Shown: positions 25,513 through 34,924, numbered from the stretch's first letter. The stretch is DNA of 42,068 nucleotides from Chryseolinea sp. (GCA_025923195.1 JAICGJ010000030.1:1-42068); one strand, 5' to 3'. Numbers and translations: made by a program. The notes: generated by a model not told the origin, from the sequence alone.

Positions 25513-27609
25513 CTAACGATCTACCAGAGAAAGCTGCCATTCCAGCAAATCTTTTTTCAGTATAAACCTTCTTTCTGATACGACAAGCTGGTAAATACTC
25601 ATCGCTTGATTCAGTAACATCAGCGCTTCGTTGTTAAAGTCCGGCTCGTTAAAATATTCGTGATTCTTAGAAAGATAATCCTCTACCGTCTTTCTCTGCT
25701 CATCCGTTATAAACCTGGCAGCACCGCTGCCCTCCTGAAACAATTCCCTTAACCTGTCTTTGATTAACACCTCGTTGTTCTTGACTTTGGCCATTATAAT
25801 TCGGATATCTGTATAGGATAGGTTATCATAGTAGATCGGATTGATGTCGTTCATTAGCTGTGTGTAGTTTTTCAAATCTTCTTCCGCACTTGCCGATACT
25901 CGAAATAATTCACGGTAGCGATCGCGAAGGCGGTCGGTTTGGCCATGCTTCTCAGCAGCCTTTATAAAAAAGGATATTACATTATAATCAGCTGTGACCA
26001 ATTGATTTTCAGATGCCGCAAGTTCTTGTCTGAGTTGACAAACAAGTTCAGCTGTCGACACCTTCTTGTATTTCTTGCCATTGAACTCGAATGTCTTAAC
26101 CGGTATTGTGCCCTGAATAATTAGTTCGAGATTCTGGATATCCGCCTTAAGTCCATCGATCACATGCGGGAGGCTAAGAGTTTGATCGTCTAGAATTTCA
26201 TCAAGGTTTGTGCGCGGGGATGCATCAATATTTGTAAGGTCAATTGGACTGATATCCCTATCATTGAAAAAACCTTTGTATCGTTCATTAAGCTGATATT
26301 TTTCGACTTCTTCAGAATAGAGCTTACGGAAGGATTGAACGTCGAGCACCTGGGGCGGATTTTCAAATTTTACGCCGTTGTAAATCTTTTCTGTGACCTG
26401 TTTTTGCAATACTTCTGCATCCCGAAAAAGAACCCATGCCGATGACTTTATGGCTTCGGTCCGTATGTTCAATCGATTAAGGTGTGCTTCCCGATCCTCG
26501 GTACTTGGGTGCGACGCCCATTGATCTTTGATCACGAGCCGTGTCTTGTTAAAATTTGCGAAAGAATGTGCATTTACCTGAGGTAAGCCGTATTCTACGG
26601 GAATACCTTGCTCCTTGGCAAATTGATTCATGATGGCATGATGTTGAGGATACAAATTATCGGGTTTGAAATTTTGTTTGTACCAAAGGTCATAATATCC
26701 GAACAAGCGGTTATAGGCGCTGTCGGCGACCTCTAACCTCCGGAGGGAAGTTACCAAGTGATCCGATCCGCTTACATAAGCGGATACCGAATCGGCATGA
26801 AATTCCATCTGCCTGGAGAGCGCCATATAGCTTTTATTGACGATGGAATATACCTGCTGCAATATCCACTGAATACCAATTACAATTTTTATGGTAATGT
26901 TTGCGAAGAATACAAAGTATCCGCTAATGTTAGCCCAGGATTCAAGCGTGCGTCCGTAGCTATCGTTGTCATACAACATATTGTAAATAATTTGATTTAC
27001 ATTGTAGACGTAGCTTCCGAGCTTCATACTTCGCTGAGAAAAATGTCCGAATTCGTGCGCCAGGATTGCCTTAAATTCGCTCAGATTAACGGAATTTACC
27101 AACCCAAGGCCTATTTGCAAGTTTTTTCGTATCGGCAGAAACATGCTCCAAAAGCTTGAATCGTAAAATACCGACGCGTTAACTTCTGGAGAGATATAAA
27201 TCTTTTTGGGAAATTGACACTGCGTTTCCTGAGTCAGTTTCCTGACAAAAGCAAATAGTTCTGGCTGATCAGATTCTTTGAGTTCAATCAAATGAGAGCG
27301 GTCAACTTTGTTTCGCTTGAATAGAAATTTGAGCAGGAAGAAGATAACCATCACGCCCAGTCCGATCAGTCCAATACCAATCATTAACGTAAAAATCTTG
27401 GGGAAATTAATGACGAGCAAAAATCCGCCAGATGCGCACAGAATGGCCAACGCGATGGCTGCTGCCATTAACACCAGATAAGTGAGCATAAAAAATGCAA
27501 TGGCCAGTAAAACTTTTGAAACTTCTTGTTTGAATGATGAGGATGGCTGTAAAATAGCTTCATCTACTCCTGCAGGAGTAATTGGATAAGTAATGGAGAC
27601 GCCTGACAT
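25513..27609 (-). CDS. M48-family membrane zinc metallopeptidase with long C-terminal region
   Basis: A 698-residue membrane protease. Two or more N-terminal TM helices (about 33-62 and 72-97) are followed by an M48 domain with the zinc motif HEFGH (185-189) and the downstream Glu/Asp of RQMEFHADSVSAY (E269, D273). Further hydrophobic segments lie at about 229-258. About 400 residues after the catalytic domain form a helical extension with no recognisable domain (for example QLRQELAASENQLVTADYN). The catalytic domain resembles HtpX/Ste24-type peptidases that degrade misfolded membrane proteins. The extension may control substrate access or bind partners. Start MSGVSITYPITPAG at 27609. Single gene with large spacers on both sides. 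Confidence 0.9.
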   Translation of the reverse strand: MSGVSITYPITPAGVDEAILQPSSSFKQEVSKVLLAIAFFMLTYLVLMAAAIALAILCASGGFLLVINFPKIFTLMIGIGLIGLGVMVIFFLLKFLFKRNKVDRSHLIELKESDQPELFAFVRKLTQETQCQFPKKIYISPEVNASVFYDSSFWSMFLPIRKNLQIGLGLVNSVNLSEFKAILAHEFGHFSQRSMKLGSYVYNVNQIIYNMLYDNDSYGRTLESWANISGYFVFFANITIKIVIGIQWILQQVYSIVNKSYMALSRQMEFHADSVSAYVSGSDHLVTSLRRLEVADSAYNRLFGYYDLWYKQNFKPDNLYPQHHAIMNQFAKEQGIPVEYGLPQVNAHSFANFNKTRLVIKDQWASHPSTEDREAHLNRLNIRTEAIKSSAWVLFRDAEVLQKQVTEKIYNGVKFENPPQVLDVQSFRKLYSEEVEKYQLNERYKGFFNDRDISPIDLTNIDASPRTNLDEILDDQTLSLPHVIDGLKADIQNLELIIQGTIPVKTFEFNGKKYKKVSTAELVCQLRQELAASENQLVTADYNVISFFIKAAEKHGQTDRLRDRYRELFRVSASAEEDLKNYTQLMNDINPIYYDNLSYTDIRIIMAKVKNNEVLIKDRLRELFQEGSGAARFITDEQRKTVEDYLSKNHEYFNEPDFNNEALMLLNQAMSIYQLVVSERRFILKKDLLEWQLSLVDR

Positions 27610-27850
27610 GGTTTCGGTTTAATAAGTGATTGTTAGGTAACATTTGGCTTTCGGAGAGAAGTCTGCAACTCTAACCTTAATAGGATACGATGACGGGAGG
27701 TAAACTTTTTTTATCAATTTTAATTCCGATTCACAGCTCTTTTTTGCAATGTGCCCATGTGCACGCTAATAATTTGCGCCGTACTGATGATGTACAGACC
27801 TTACGCCCCTGCTGGTTATATTCTCACGTCAACATAAGGGAAGTAACTTA

Positions 27851-28349
27851 TTAGTATCCAGTATTTTGTATCAACGTGTGTACACCATTTTTTTGATGAA
27901 TTGATTATTTCGGATTCTGGTATCGGCAAATATTCATGTTTACCCTTGATAAAAGTTGGCATCTTTTAACGCAAGTTGGCGTTTTTTGCGAATTCAATCT
28001 CCCGATAGCGATTCAAAACAACGTCGGCTTCTCCCCATCTTACGAGGTCAAGAAATCGGTGGCCTTCCACGGCCAACTCAACGCGCCTTTCAAATCTTAC
28101 CGCTTACTTGGCATAGGTTTTATCGGTCCACGGGACCGTGTATTCTCCTAAGACATACTTTGCAGCCGGCATCGTGATGGGTTGTGTATCAACATCTAGT
28201 GCTCTGACGAAGCAATCACTTTTCGCAGCGCGGCTTCTTACCTCATTCACTCGGGCGCGTGCAACTTAGAGATTGCGAATTGCAGCTTCTGCTTCAGCTG
28301 ACCAAAGTAGCACATCGGCATGCCGGATTATTTTAATATCACTAGCCAC
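27851..28349 (-). pseudogene. Decayed C-terminal part of a SusD/RagB-like nutrient-binding lipoprotein
   Basis: Translating the minus strand of this gene-free stretch gives the unmistakable SusD C-terminal motifs: DIKIIRHADVLLWSAEAEAA, then RARVNEVRSRAAKS, then FERRVELAVEGHRFLDLVRW, then GKHEYLPIPESEI. The frame is broken by three TAA codons (at 28266-28268, 28104-28106 and 27966-27968, all in one frame), and a frameshift at the 7-base homopolymer (27888-27894) is needed to reach the family's typical end QNTGY and stop (27851-27853). The N-terminal two thirds of the gene and any SusC partner are absent, so this is a deletion-and-decay relic of a glycan-uptake locus. Confidence 0.85.
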
Positions 28350-28436
28350 CAAGACAGTAATGAACTAAGAAATACAAAATACACTTCGCGATTCTCAGTG
28401 CCTTTCGACGTATGGGCTATATCTTAAAAAAGCGAT

Positions 28437-29570
28437 TTAAAACGCTTCTGCAAAATTAAAATAAAACCCGCTCACTCCGCCCGGCCCGAATCCCATATCA
28501 AACCTTAGGTTCGTATTGTTTTCACTATCCACGCGTATGCGCACTCCGCCGCCAAACGAAAGCCAAAACCCGTCCAGGGACATGTTTCTATAACTATCAG
28601 CAACACGGCCAGTAGCCACCCAGGTAACCAGTCCAAAAATATTCCAAATGGGCATACGATATTCAACCTGGGTGTCAAACAGAACTTTATCGCGTAAGGC
28701 CCCTTTATAATAGCCACGCATTCTGTCCTCTCCTCCCATCAGGGCGAGATCGTAAAAGGGTACGTCACCTGAAGTGTACGTTGTCGTGGCCTGTATTGCA
28801 AGGACATGTTTACGCCATACGTTAAAATATTTTCGGGCATCAACGTAGACACTCGTAAATTCATAACGGCTTCCAAGAAATTTTGGATAGAACGTGATGG
28901 TGGTTAATAAGAGAGCACCCTTATAGGCATTGTAACGGTTATCACGACTGTCAAGGGCGCCGGCGAGCCCAACCCCTACATTGGTCCCACCGTGCAAACC
29001 GCTCACACTCTCACGAATCAAAAAACTATTTGAATCAGTCTCTATACCATAGTAATCGGAAAAGTCCAGGCTGATACCTGCGTAGTAATTCTCTTTGACA
29101 AGTCTCATCGCGGCAGTAGCAAACTTCAAACGGTTAACGGTAACTTCCTCTACATCATCAAGCGAAACATCGTTTCCAATTCCCAATATATATTCTGGTG
29201 TCTTTTTGTAGTTGAAGTAACTCAGGATCATGTATTTGTTTTGCTTGAGTATCAAATCATTAGAAATGGAAATGTTCACCCGCCCTTTCGTAGAAACAGT
29301 GAACACCTCCGCTAATTTAGAAGGCTTCGAAATTGAATCTTTTTTAGAGGGATGGAAGAGGTTGAACTTCGCTAGACCAAACGTGTTACCCGCTTCAGTG
29401 GAATATGTAATGATCGGTGCAGGTGCATATTTAAAGAATCGCTCCATCTTCTGGTTGAATTTGTCAAACTTTGACAAGGTGTCCTGTTGGGGTAAAGCGC
29501 TTGCTTGCGCGAAAACTTCAGCAAATCCTGAAAGGATGAGGAAGACTGTTAAAATCCTGGCAGTATTCAT
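28437..29570 (-). CDS. Omp85/BamA-like outer-membrane barrel protein
   Basis: A 377-residue exported protein (signal MNTARILTVFLILSGFAEVFA) that consists almost entirely of a beta-barrel of the Omp85 (surface antigen D15) type, without evident POTRA domains. Family marks are GLAGALDSRDNRYNAYKG and LALMGGEDRMRGYYKGALRDK, which corresponds to the conserved RGY loop-6 motif, and a C-terminal Phe. It probably sits in the outer membrane; small POTRA-less relatives have unclear roles. The next upstream gene is a second protein of the same type, 226 bases away and only weakly similar to it. Confidence 0.85.
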   Translation of the reverse strand: MNTARILTVFLILSGFAEVFAQASALPQQDTLSKFDKFNQKMERFFKYAPAPIITYSTEAGNTFGLAKFNLFHPSKKDSISKPSKLAEVFTVSTKGRVNISISNDLILKQNKYMILSYFNYKKTPEYILGIGNDVSLDDVEEVTVNRLKFATAAMRLVKENYYAGISLDFSDYYGIETDSNSFLIRESVSGLHGGTNVGVGLAGALDSRDNRYNAYKGALLLTTITFYPKFLGSRYEFTSVYVDARKYFNVWRKHVLAIQATTTYTSGDVPFYDLALMGGEDRMRGYYKGALRDKVLFDTQVEYRMPIWNIFGLVTWVATGRVADSYRNMSLDGFWLSFGGGVRIRVDSENNTNLRFDMGFGPGGVSGFYFNFAEAF

Positions 29571-29796
29571 TTAAGACAAATTGCGGGACAGATTAGTATT
29601 TTTCTTGCAGCTCACATACAGGCTGGGCGCGATTACTTTCTTCATGATAATGTACTACTTAGACTCCATTTTTCCGTAATACTTTTTTTTCTGTTTTTGG
29701 ATCAGTGCTTTGCAAATATTACCCTGTAGTAAAAATTAGCCGACGCTGGTTTCGTCGTGTTACAAGCCTTTAAGTTGATCCACAATCATTTCTTTG

Positions 29797-31077
29797 TTAA
29801 AAAGTTTCTGTTGCCGCCAAATAAAAGCCGGAGGATTTGTCACCAAATCCAAAATCAATAGCGAGGTTTGTTCGCGTGGCCTTATCAACCATGAGGCGAA
29901 GCCCCAAACCGTAGCCGGGTTTAACCGATTCGAATATAGAAAGCGACTGAAACGGATTACTGGCCGTGGTGGCATTCACAAACAATACGCCTCCCCATAA
30001 TCCCCCGCAGGAGGAAAGTGGGAAACGATATTCTGCCTCACCGTACACCAGATGATTCCCCCGAAAGCGGCCTTGCGAATAGCCGCGCGCACTCCTGCTG
30101 CGCTGATCATAAGCCGTAGCAGGGAGTGTCATATACGGGAATTTGCCTGCTGGAGTGAAATCTCCCATCAACCAAACTGCGACAAGATGCCGCGGATTTT
30201 TCATTGACAGGGGATGGAAACTTCTCCACTCAACGTGAAAGAAACTGGATGGGCTTTTATTGCCGAGGAATTTGGGACCGCCTCGCCAAGTGAGCATGAG
30301 AAAATGACCTTTATACGGGTTGATCATATTATCCCGTGTGTCCCATATAAAATTTAAATTAAATGTCGATACATAATAACGCCCGGTGTTGAATTTATAA
30401 TATTGACTGTAACCAAAATGACTGGTAATCACCGAATCGCCCGGCACTAACCGGAGCTTTTCATCAGTGATTTTAGAATAGTGATCGAGACCGTATCCGA
30501 CACCCACATAAAAGCCTTCGTGTTGTTTCAGTATTCTGAACGAAGCCGCCTGGTAAAACCGCAGAAAATTATAATCCAACGGTTGGGCTAATGAATCTAT
30601 AGATGTTTCGGCACCACCCAGACTGTATTGATAGTCGAGTACTCCGCCTTCAGGAGCATTGGTTCCCAGCCCATACGTGGATTGCGAATAGATCAGGTAA
30701 CGCCAGTCGCCTGTAAAGAAAATGTTGTTGTTCTTTGTATAAATATTATTCTTTAACAAAAAGATCTTCTGATTTTTTGATGTGAATTGAATACTTCCCG
30801 ACAACATTGAAAACCGGGTGTCAACTCCAGGCATTTTAAAACCATACTGACCTCCAACACCTAGCATAAATCCAGTGGCCGGATTTGAACCAATAATAGG
30901 TATGAGAAGAAATGAAGCCGTATTGCCTTCTTTAGGTGGCTTATTAAGTGCATCTCGGATGATCTCGGGAAGATCTCTTTGAACGCATGTTGTATCATCA
31001 GTTACACTAATGTTCTCTTGAGCATGGATAAGGGATGGGATGAATAAAACCAACGTAAGAAGGCGAATTCCTTTCAT
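29797..31077 (-). CDS. Second Omp85/BamA-like outer-membrane barrel protein
   Basis: A 426-residue exported protein. I chose the ATG at 31077 (MKGIRLLTLVLFIPSLIHAQ), which begins the signal peptide, over the one 21 bases upstream. Barrel motifs include LNFIWDTRDNMINPYKGHF and SRSARGYSQGRFRGNHLVYG, the latter the RGY-type loop-6 motif, and a C-terminal aromatic (TETF). Strand-rich sequence ends DFGFGDKSSGFYLA. It has no POTRA repeats. The N-terminal motif SFLLIPIIGSNPATGFMLGVG is typical of this group. Paired barrels such as these may have arisen by duplication and act independently of the BAM complex. Confidence 0.85.
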   Translation of the reverse strand: MKGIRLLTLVLFIPSLIHAQENISVTDDTTCVQRDLPEIIRDALNKPPKEGNTASFLLIPIIGSNPATGFMLGVGGQYGFKMPGVDTRFSMLSGSIQFTSKNQKIFLLKNNIYTKNNNIFFTGDWRYLIYSQSTYGLGTNAPEGGVLDYQYSLGGAETSIDSLAQPLDYNFLRFYQAASFRILKQHEGFYVGVGYGLDHYSKITDEKLRLVPGDSVITSHFGYSQYYKFNTGRYYVSTFNLNFIWDTRDNMINPYKGHFLMLTWRGGPKFLGNKSPSSFFHVEWRSFHPLSMKNPRHLVAVWLMGDFTPAGKFPYMTLPATAYDQRSRSARGYSQGRFRGNHLVYGEAEYRFPLSSCGGLWGGVLFVNATTASNPFQSLSIFESVKPGYGLGLRLMVDKATRTNLAIDFGFGDKSSGFYLAATETF

Positions 31078-31311
31078 AATAGTTGCGTGACGAAACAAGC
31101 ACCCCCCTTGAATTTTAGAACATCCTTTCCGGCTAAGTTGGTTACTATGAGTTATTGCTAATTGCTTTTTTCATTGGCATACGGTCCATCGCTTTGTTGC
31201 AATCATTTCCTATATGGAGTTTGTACTACCCTGCAATATAAGTTGCTTCTAACTGTCCGTTTTTTGCTTACAGATCCTCGGCGCAGCCCGGGAGTCAGAA
31301 TCTTGAAAGAT

Positions 31312-31818
31312 TTACTTGACCGTATACCCTTTTCCCTCCATACAAACACTATAGGCTTTCTTGAAGCTGTCAGTCATAGCAGCTTGTTGTTGAGCAGCAG
31401 CCTGATCGTTCCGTTGTTGCTCCTGAGCATCCCCCACCTTCTTTGCGCGCCGTCCGGCGAGACCGCCCACAACGGCACCGATAGCTGCTCCCTTGCCTGC
31501 ATCACCGGCGATGGCTCCTATGGCAACTCCAGCTGCGGCACCTTTCGCGGCACCTACAACTGCTGTTCCGTCAGGAGAGGTATCTACTTTCGCAGATTCT
31601 ACTTTCGTGGGGTTTAAAGGATCTACGCCTGACTGTTCGACTGCCCACCGGTAACAATCTGCGTCATCTTTGTCCTGTGTGGCTTGATCCTGGTTCTTGG
31701 CGGGGAAAATATAAATTCCGAGGCTTTTCGCAAATGAGGTTTTAGGTGCCGCCGCCGGAGTCTGAGCTACACTAGTGGCTGAGATGAGAACCATATATAC
31801 TAAATGCATCCTTTTCAT
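31312..31818 (-). CDS. Glycine-zipper secreted protein
   Basis: A 168-residue exported protein with a signal peptide (HLVYMVLISATSVAQ). The central part is a glycine-zipper stretch, GAAKGAAAGVAIGAIAGDAG and IGAVVGGLAGRRAKK (about residues 88-125), which can insert into or pack against membranes. It is followed by a Gln/Ala-rich helix (AQEQQRNDQAAAQQQAAM) and a C-terminal SFKKAYSVCMEGKGYTVK with a Cys that may pair with the Cys of DADCYRWAVEQ. Similar proteins contribute to envelope integrity. Last gene of the six-gene envelope cluster. Confidence 0.75.
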   Translation of the reverse strand: MKRMHLVYMVLISATSVAQTPAAAPKTSFAKSLGIYIFPAKNQDQATQDKDDADCYRWAVEQSGVDPLNPTKVESAKVDTSPDGTAVVGAAKGAAAGVAIGAIAGDAGKGAAIGAVVGGLAGRRAKKVGDAQEQQRNDQAAAQQQAAMTDSFKKAYSVCMEGKGYTVK

Positions 31819-31851
31819 AATATTGAAATTTTCTTTTATGTGTTTCTCAAA

Positions 31852-32352
31852 CTATTCACCGGATGAAACGAAATCGTAGCCAAGCTGTCGCAACACATCT
31901 GCTTCATTGTAAAACGTGCGGCTCATCGTAATCTTGCCATTTTCAACCCTGTACACAGCGTTCATAGTGAGAAAAACTGGCCCGCGGCCATCTTTGTATG
32001 TGATCTTCAGGCTTGCCCAGTCGGAAACAAAATTGCCGGGATGACGGCCATCTGTTACTTTTGCGGCAATATTAACGGTGCGGGTGTACTCAATTTTTTC
32101 GTATAGATTCTCGGCAACATCTTTCCAGTTCGCAATCGCCTGTTCTTTGTTTGTCGAGTCGGTAAATGAGGGACCATATCCTATATAATTGTCCGCCAAT
32201 AAATCACTCATCGTTTGAGTGTCTTTGGATTGTACAGCCTGAATATACTTTTCAATGACGGCTATATTCTCCCGGTCTGTCTTTTCTTGCTGACTGTCAG
32301 CGCAAGCCAATACAAACATCGACACGATTAAAAGCAGCGGAAGGTTTCTCAT
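31852..32352 (-). CDS. NTF2/SnoaL-like lipoprotein
   Basis: A 166-residue lipoprotein (signal ending FVLACADS, lipobox Cys17) with a SnoaL/NTF2-like alpha+beta fold suggested by VIEKYIQAVQSKDTQTMSDL, NAVYRVENGKITMSRTFYN and the general length. Such folds bind small molecules or act as scaffolds; no catalytic residues can be assigned from sequence alone. It is 33 bases upstream of the glycine-zipper gene, in the same direction. Confidence 0.72.
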   Translation of the reverse strand: MRNLPLLLIVSMFVLACADSQQEKTDRENIAVIEKYIQAVQSKDTQTMSDLLADNYIGYGPSFTDSTNKEQAIANWKDVAENLYEKIEYTRTVNIAAKVTDGRHPGNFVSDWASLKITYKDGRGPVFLTMNAVYRVENGKITMSRTFYNEADVLRQLGYDFVSSGE

Positions 32353-32473
32353 GGCATATCTATTTTGTTGATGTTGCTAAACTTTTTCTTACAATTTCTT
32401 AAAGTTGCTCCTACCTGCCCGTTGTTTTTGATACTCAGGCTATCTGCTAGCATTATCAGGCATGACATGTTAG

Positions 32474-33007
32474 CTACTTAGGTGGATACTTAGTAAATAT
32501 TTGCTTCACCGCTGAGTTGATGTTCGCTTCCCGCTTCTGCGGTGTTGCGTCGGGATCAAGAGTACCCACTGCTCTGCCCTGCCAAACGAGTTGTTTCTTT
32601 GATGCATCGATCATGTCAATAAACAACGTACCCTCTACGTAATTTTCAACATTAATGGTAGTGGTTGAGAAACCTCCGCCCCAGCCATATCGATATCCCG
32701 CGCCGTAATATCCAGGTGACGATGTCGCCGTGGCAGATTGCTTACGCTCCGCGAGTACGTTCATGTCAATCCATACATCTGCCTGATCTGATTTGGTGAA
32801 TCCTTTTGCTGCCAATTCATTTGCAACAGCGTCAAGCACCCGTTTGCGGTTGAGATCGCTGACAGGCAGCTCCTGTGCCTCCTTTGTGAAAGCATAAGTT
32901 TTATAAGAAGCAAAATCTGCTTCCCGATCAAAATCACTGGAGACCTTAACTGAACTGCACGAAGCAGCCAGTATTCCAAGCGCAATAAATAGGAAAAGCT
33001 TTTTCAT
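32474..33007 (-). CDS. DUF4136 lipoprotein 1
   Basis: A 177-residue lipoprotein; ATG at 33007 starts MKKLFLFIALGILAASCSS with lipobox Cys. Matches DUF4136: DFDREADFASYKTYAFT near the N-terminus, ANELAAKGFTKSDQADVWID in the middle and LFIDMIDASKKQLVWQGRAVG towards the end. A Gly/Tyr-rich loop (YYGAGYRYGWGGGFS) precedes the last part. The function of DUF4136 is unknown; proteins of this group are envelope lipoproteins. An upstream in-frame ATG at 33043 is rejected because it hides the signal peptide. A second DUF4136 gene lies two genes upstream. Confidence 0.85.
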   Translation of the reverse strand: MKKLFLFIALGILAASCSSVKVSSDFDREADFASYKTYAFTKEAQELPVSDLNRKRVLDAVANELAAKGFTKSDQADVWIDMNVLAERKQSATATSSPGYYGAGYRYGWGGGFSTTTINVENYVEGTLFIDMIDASKKQLVWQGRAVGTLDPDATPQKREANINSAVKQIFTKYPPK

Positions 33008-33063
33008 ATACCATTTTTTTTTTGACCTGTTTGGAAACTGCATTAGTACAAGTACGAATAAAA

Positions 33064-33645
33064 TTACCTTTTGAAAACGAATCCGAAATTCAGGGCGAAA
33101 TAACCCTGTGATGGCAGGTCACCAGCTTCAAAGCCATAATAGTATTTTCCGGTGACCGAAAAACTAACTCCCTCATTCATGTCATACAGGATTCCTAACT
33201 CGGGTCTTATAGCGAAATGCCACGCTTCCTCCTCTAGGGTATACTGTCCCATATCCGTATTGCGCCTGGAATACATCGTTCCAAGACCTAGTCCGGCAAA
33301 AGGCGTAACTGCCTCATCATAATTCATATAGTAGTCTACTGCGAACAACACGGGAATCTGATTGTTGTATCGATACTGCTTGCCAGAATAAGACAAGTTT
33401 TCAATCGTATAAACGTCATAGCCTTTTTCACTGTAGAAGACGTTCCATCCGGCATCGATACCTACACCAACGTTAGGTTGTACTAACTTTCGATAATCAA
33501 GAGTGAATCCACGAAAACTTGGTTTGCCAATAAAGTCGCCAAGATCACCCGTTCCGAATCCCATGGAATACTGCAAGGAGGTAAGGTGCTGCGAGAAGGC
33601 AGGTATACTAACAATAACGAAGAGTAACAGGAATATTTTTTTCAT
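33064..33645 (-). CDS. Small outer-membrane beta-barrel protein
   Basis: A 193-residue exported protein (signal MKKIFLLLFVIVSIPAFSQ). Alternating hydrophobic strands and a C-terminal strand ALNFGFVFKR indicate an 8-stranded OmpW/OmpX-like barrel. Motifs such as VGVGIDAGWNVFY, TPFAGLGLGTMYSRRN and FAIRPELGILYDMNEGVSF fit. It is located 14 bases downstream of DUF4136 gene 2 and 56 bases upstream of DUF4136 gene 1, so it is probably coexpressed with them. Confidence 0.8.
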   Translation of the reverse strand: MKKIFLLLFVIVSIPAFSQHLTSLQYSMGFGTGDLGDFIGKPSFRGFTLDYRKLVQPNVGVGIDAGWNVFYSEKGYDVYTIENLSYSGKQYRYNNQIPVLFAVDYYMNYDEAVTPFAGLGLGTMYSRRNTDMGQYTLEEEAWHFAIRPELGILYDMNEGVSFSVTGKYYYGFEAGDLPSQGYFALNFGFVFKR

Positions 33646-33659
33646 AGCTAAGATTTTTG

Positions 33660-34280
33660 TTAGTTCGTTTTCAGATAGGGTGATTGATCGAACGCTCGAT
33701 CGATAGCTGTGTTGACCCGTGTGGCATCATAAGCGTATGTCAGAATTCCGTTAACGGCGCCTGCCCATTGTACAACGGGGTTGCCATTCGCACCAACGAC
33801 ATCAGGATCTATCATACGCATCAAGAGCGTTCCAGTTGAGTATGAAGTTGCATAATAAGGATAGTAACCCCACCACGGATAGTACCCACCGTACCACCAG
33901 TACCAATAGTCGTAATAATATAGTATTGTAGTGGTCTCCCATGCAGCCGGCGTGACAAGGACATCCGGATTATTATTAATATCAACTTTTTCCCAGCCAA
34001 GGGCGGTCAAATTTTCTTCAATGCGGGCGAGGATCAGATCTGCGGTTGCATCCGGAATAAACTGCGGGTCATCTCCTTCAGCCACGTCACCGGTGATCTT
34101 AACAATTCTGTCAGGTAGGGCATACGTGCTCTTACTGCCAAAATCGTACTCATCCTCAAAGTTGGTTAATACAACGTCCAGATCCTCAACATACTCCGGC
34201 CCCTGCGGATAGCATCCCGCGAGTACGACAACTAGGATAGCCATAACAGCATTGGATACACTTCTCTTTTTCACAATCAT
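33660..34280 (-). CDS. DUF4136 lipoprotein 2 with Tyr/Trp-rich insert
   Basis: A 206-residue lipoprotein (VVVLAGCYP lipobox). The DUF4136 pattern appears as NFEDEYDFGSKSTYALPD, LARIEENLTALGWEKVDINN and MRMIDPDVVGANGNPVVQWA. In the middle is a remarkable aromatic loop, YYDYWYWWYGGYYPWWGYY (about residues 124-142), far denser than the Gly/Tyr loop of the first copy. Such a loop could be surface exposed or bind ligands. Conserved-domain function is unknown. First or second gene of the cluster, 51 bases from the next gene upstream. Confidence 0.82.
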   Translation of the reverse strand: MIVKKRSVSNAVMAILVVVLAGCYPQGPEYVEDLDVVLTNFEDEYDFGSKSTYALPDRIVKITGDVAEGDDPQFIPDATADLILARIEENLTALGWEKVDINNNPDVLVTPAAWETTTILYYYDYWYWWYGGYYPWWGYYPYYATSYSTGTLLMRMIDPDVVGANGNPVVQWAGAVNGILTYAYDATRVNTAIDRAFDQSPYLKTN

Positions 34281-34331
34281 TGCGTATTTTTTTTTAATTG
34301 ATTTTTTGCGAAGTCGATTGACTAAGCTGTG

Positions 34332-34805
34332 TTATTTGTCGTCAAATTCGCCGATCAGGGGAATGTTCTCCATTATTTCCGCACGGATCTTGCTAAGAAT
34401 GTAATTTTCAAACTGGTAAAATTGAGCTGCCGCCTTTATGCCGGAACCTTTCTTTATCTTGCCGTAATAGGTCGCTACCAGCTTATCAGTCTCTTTCTGA
34501 AGATCCATGACATCCTTAATTATTTGATCGGTGCTCGCATCGTCGAGTGAGGTGTAGCTGGATACATACCTGTTCAGCAGATCAATCCGCTTCTTTCCCA
34601 GTTCCTTTCTCTTCGCTTCGTATTCATCGTATGCCGACCAGAAGGCATCTTTTTGCGCACCTTCAAGTTTAATAAATTCCGCAGCCATGGCTTTCTTCTC
34701 CATGCCAAACACAGATTGCACGAGGTCAACTTCTTCTTTGTTGCTTTGTGAATAAGCAATGGAAATCAGTGCTGCCATCAGGGTTGTGAGTAGAGTTTTT
34801 TTCAT
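34332..34805 (-). CDS. Small helical periplasmic protein (Spy/LTXXQ-like in character)
   Basis: A 157-residue exported protein (signal MKKTLLTTLMAALISIAYS). The mature part is charged and helical with FWSAYDEYEAKRKELGKKRI and FYQFENYILSKIRAEIMENI, similar in character to Spy/CpxP-type periplasmic chaperone-like proteins, though the LTXXQ motif itself is not seen. A role in envelope stress is a guess. It is the first gene of the envelope cluster; a palindrome TACGtgCGTA lies 85 bases upstream of its start, downstream of a TetR gene. Confidence 0.6.
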   Translation of the reverse strand: MKKTLLTTLMAALISIAYSQSNKEEVDLVQSVFGMEKKAMAAEFIKLEGAQKDAFWSAYDEYEAKRKELGKKRIDLLNRYVSSYTSLDDASTDQIIKDVMDLQKETDKLVATYYGKIKKGSGIKAAAQFYQFENYILSKIRAEIMENIPLIGEFDDK

Positions 34806-34889
34806 ATGTTTTTACTTAGTTATTTTTACGATTCCACATGCAAATTTTCTTAGCAGCGGTTTATCGTTACATGAGTAAAACTAATACCA

Positions 34890-34899
34890 TACGTGCGTA
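34890..34899. promoter_or_regulatory. Palindrome TACGtgCGTA, candidate TetR operator
   Basis: This 10-base palindrome, flanked at some distance by ATACC (34884-34888) and GGTAT (34910-34914) as a second inverted pair, lies in the 119-base gap between the end of a TetR gene and the start of the envelope cluster. TetR proteins bind palindromes close to their genes. No promoter consensus is clear around it. Confidence 0.3.
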
Positions 34900-34924
34900 A
34901 ATTTTAAACGGTATCGTCTACAAT

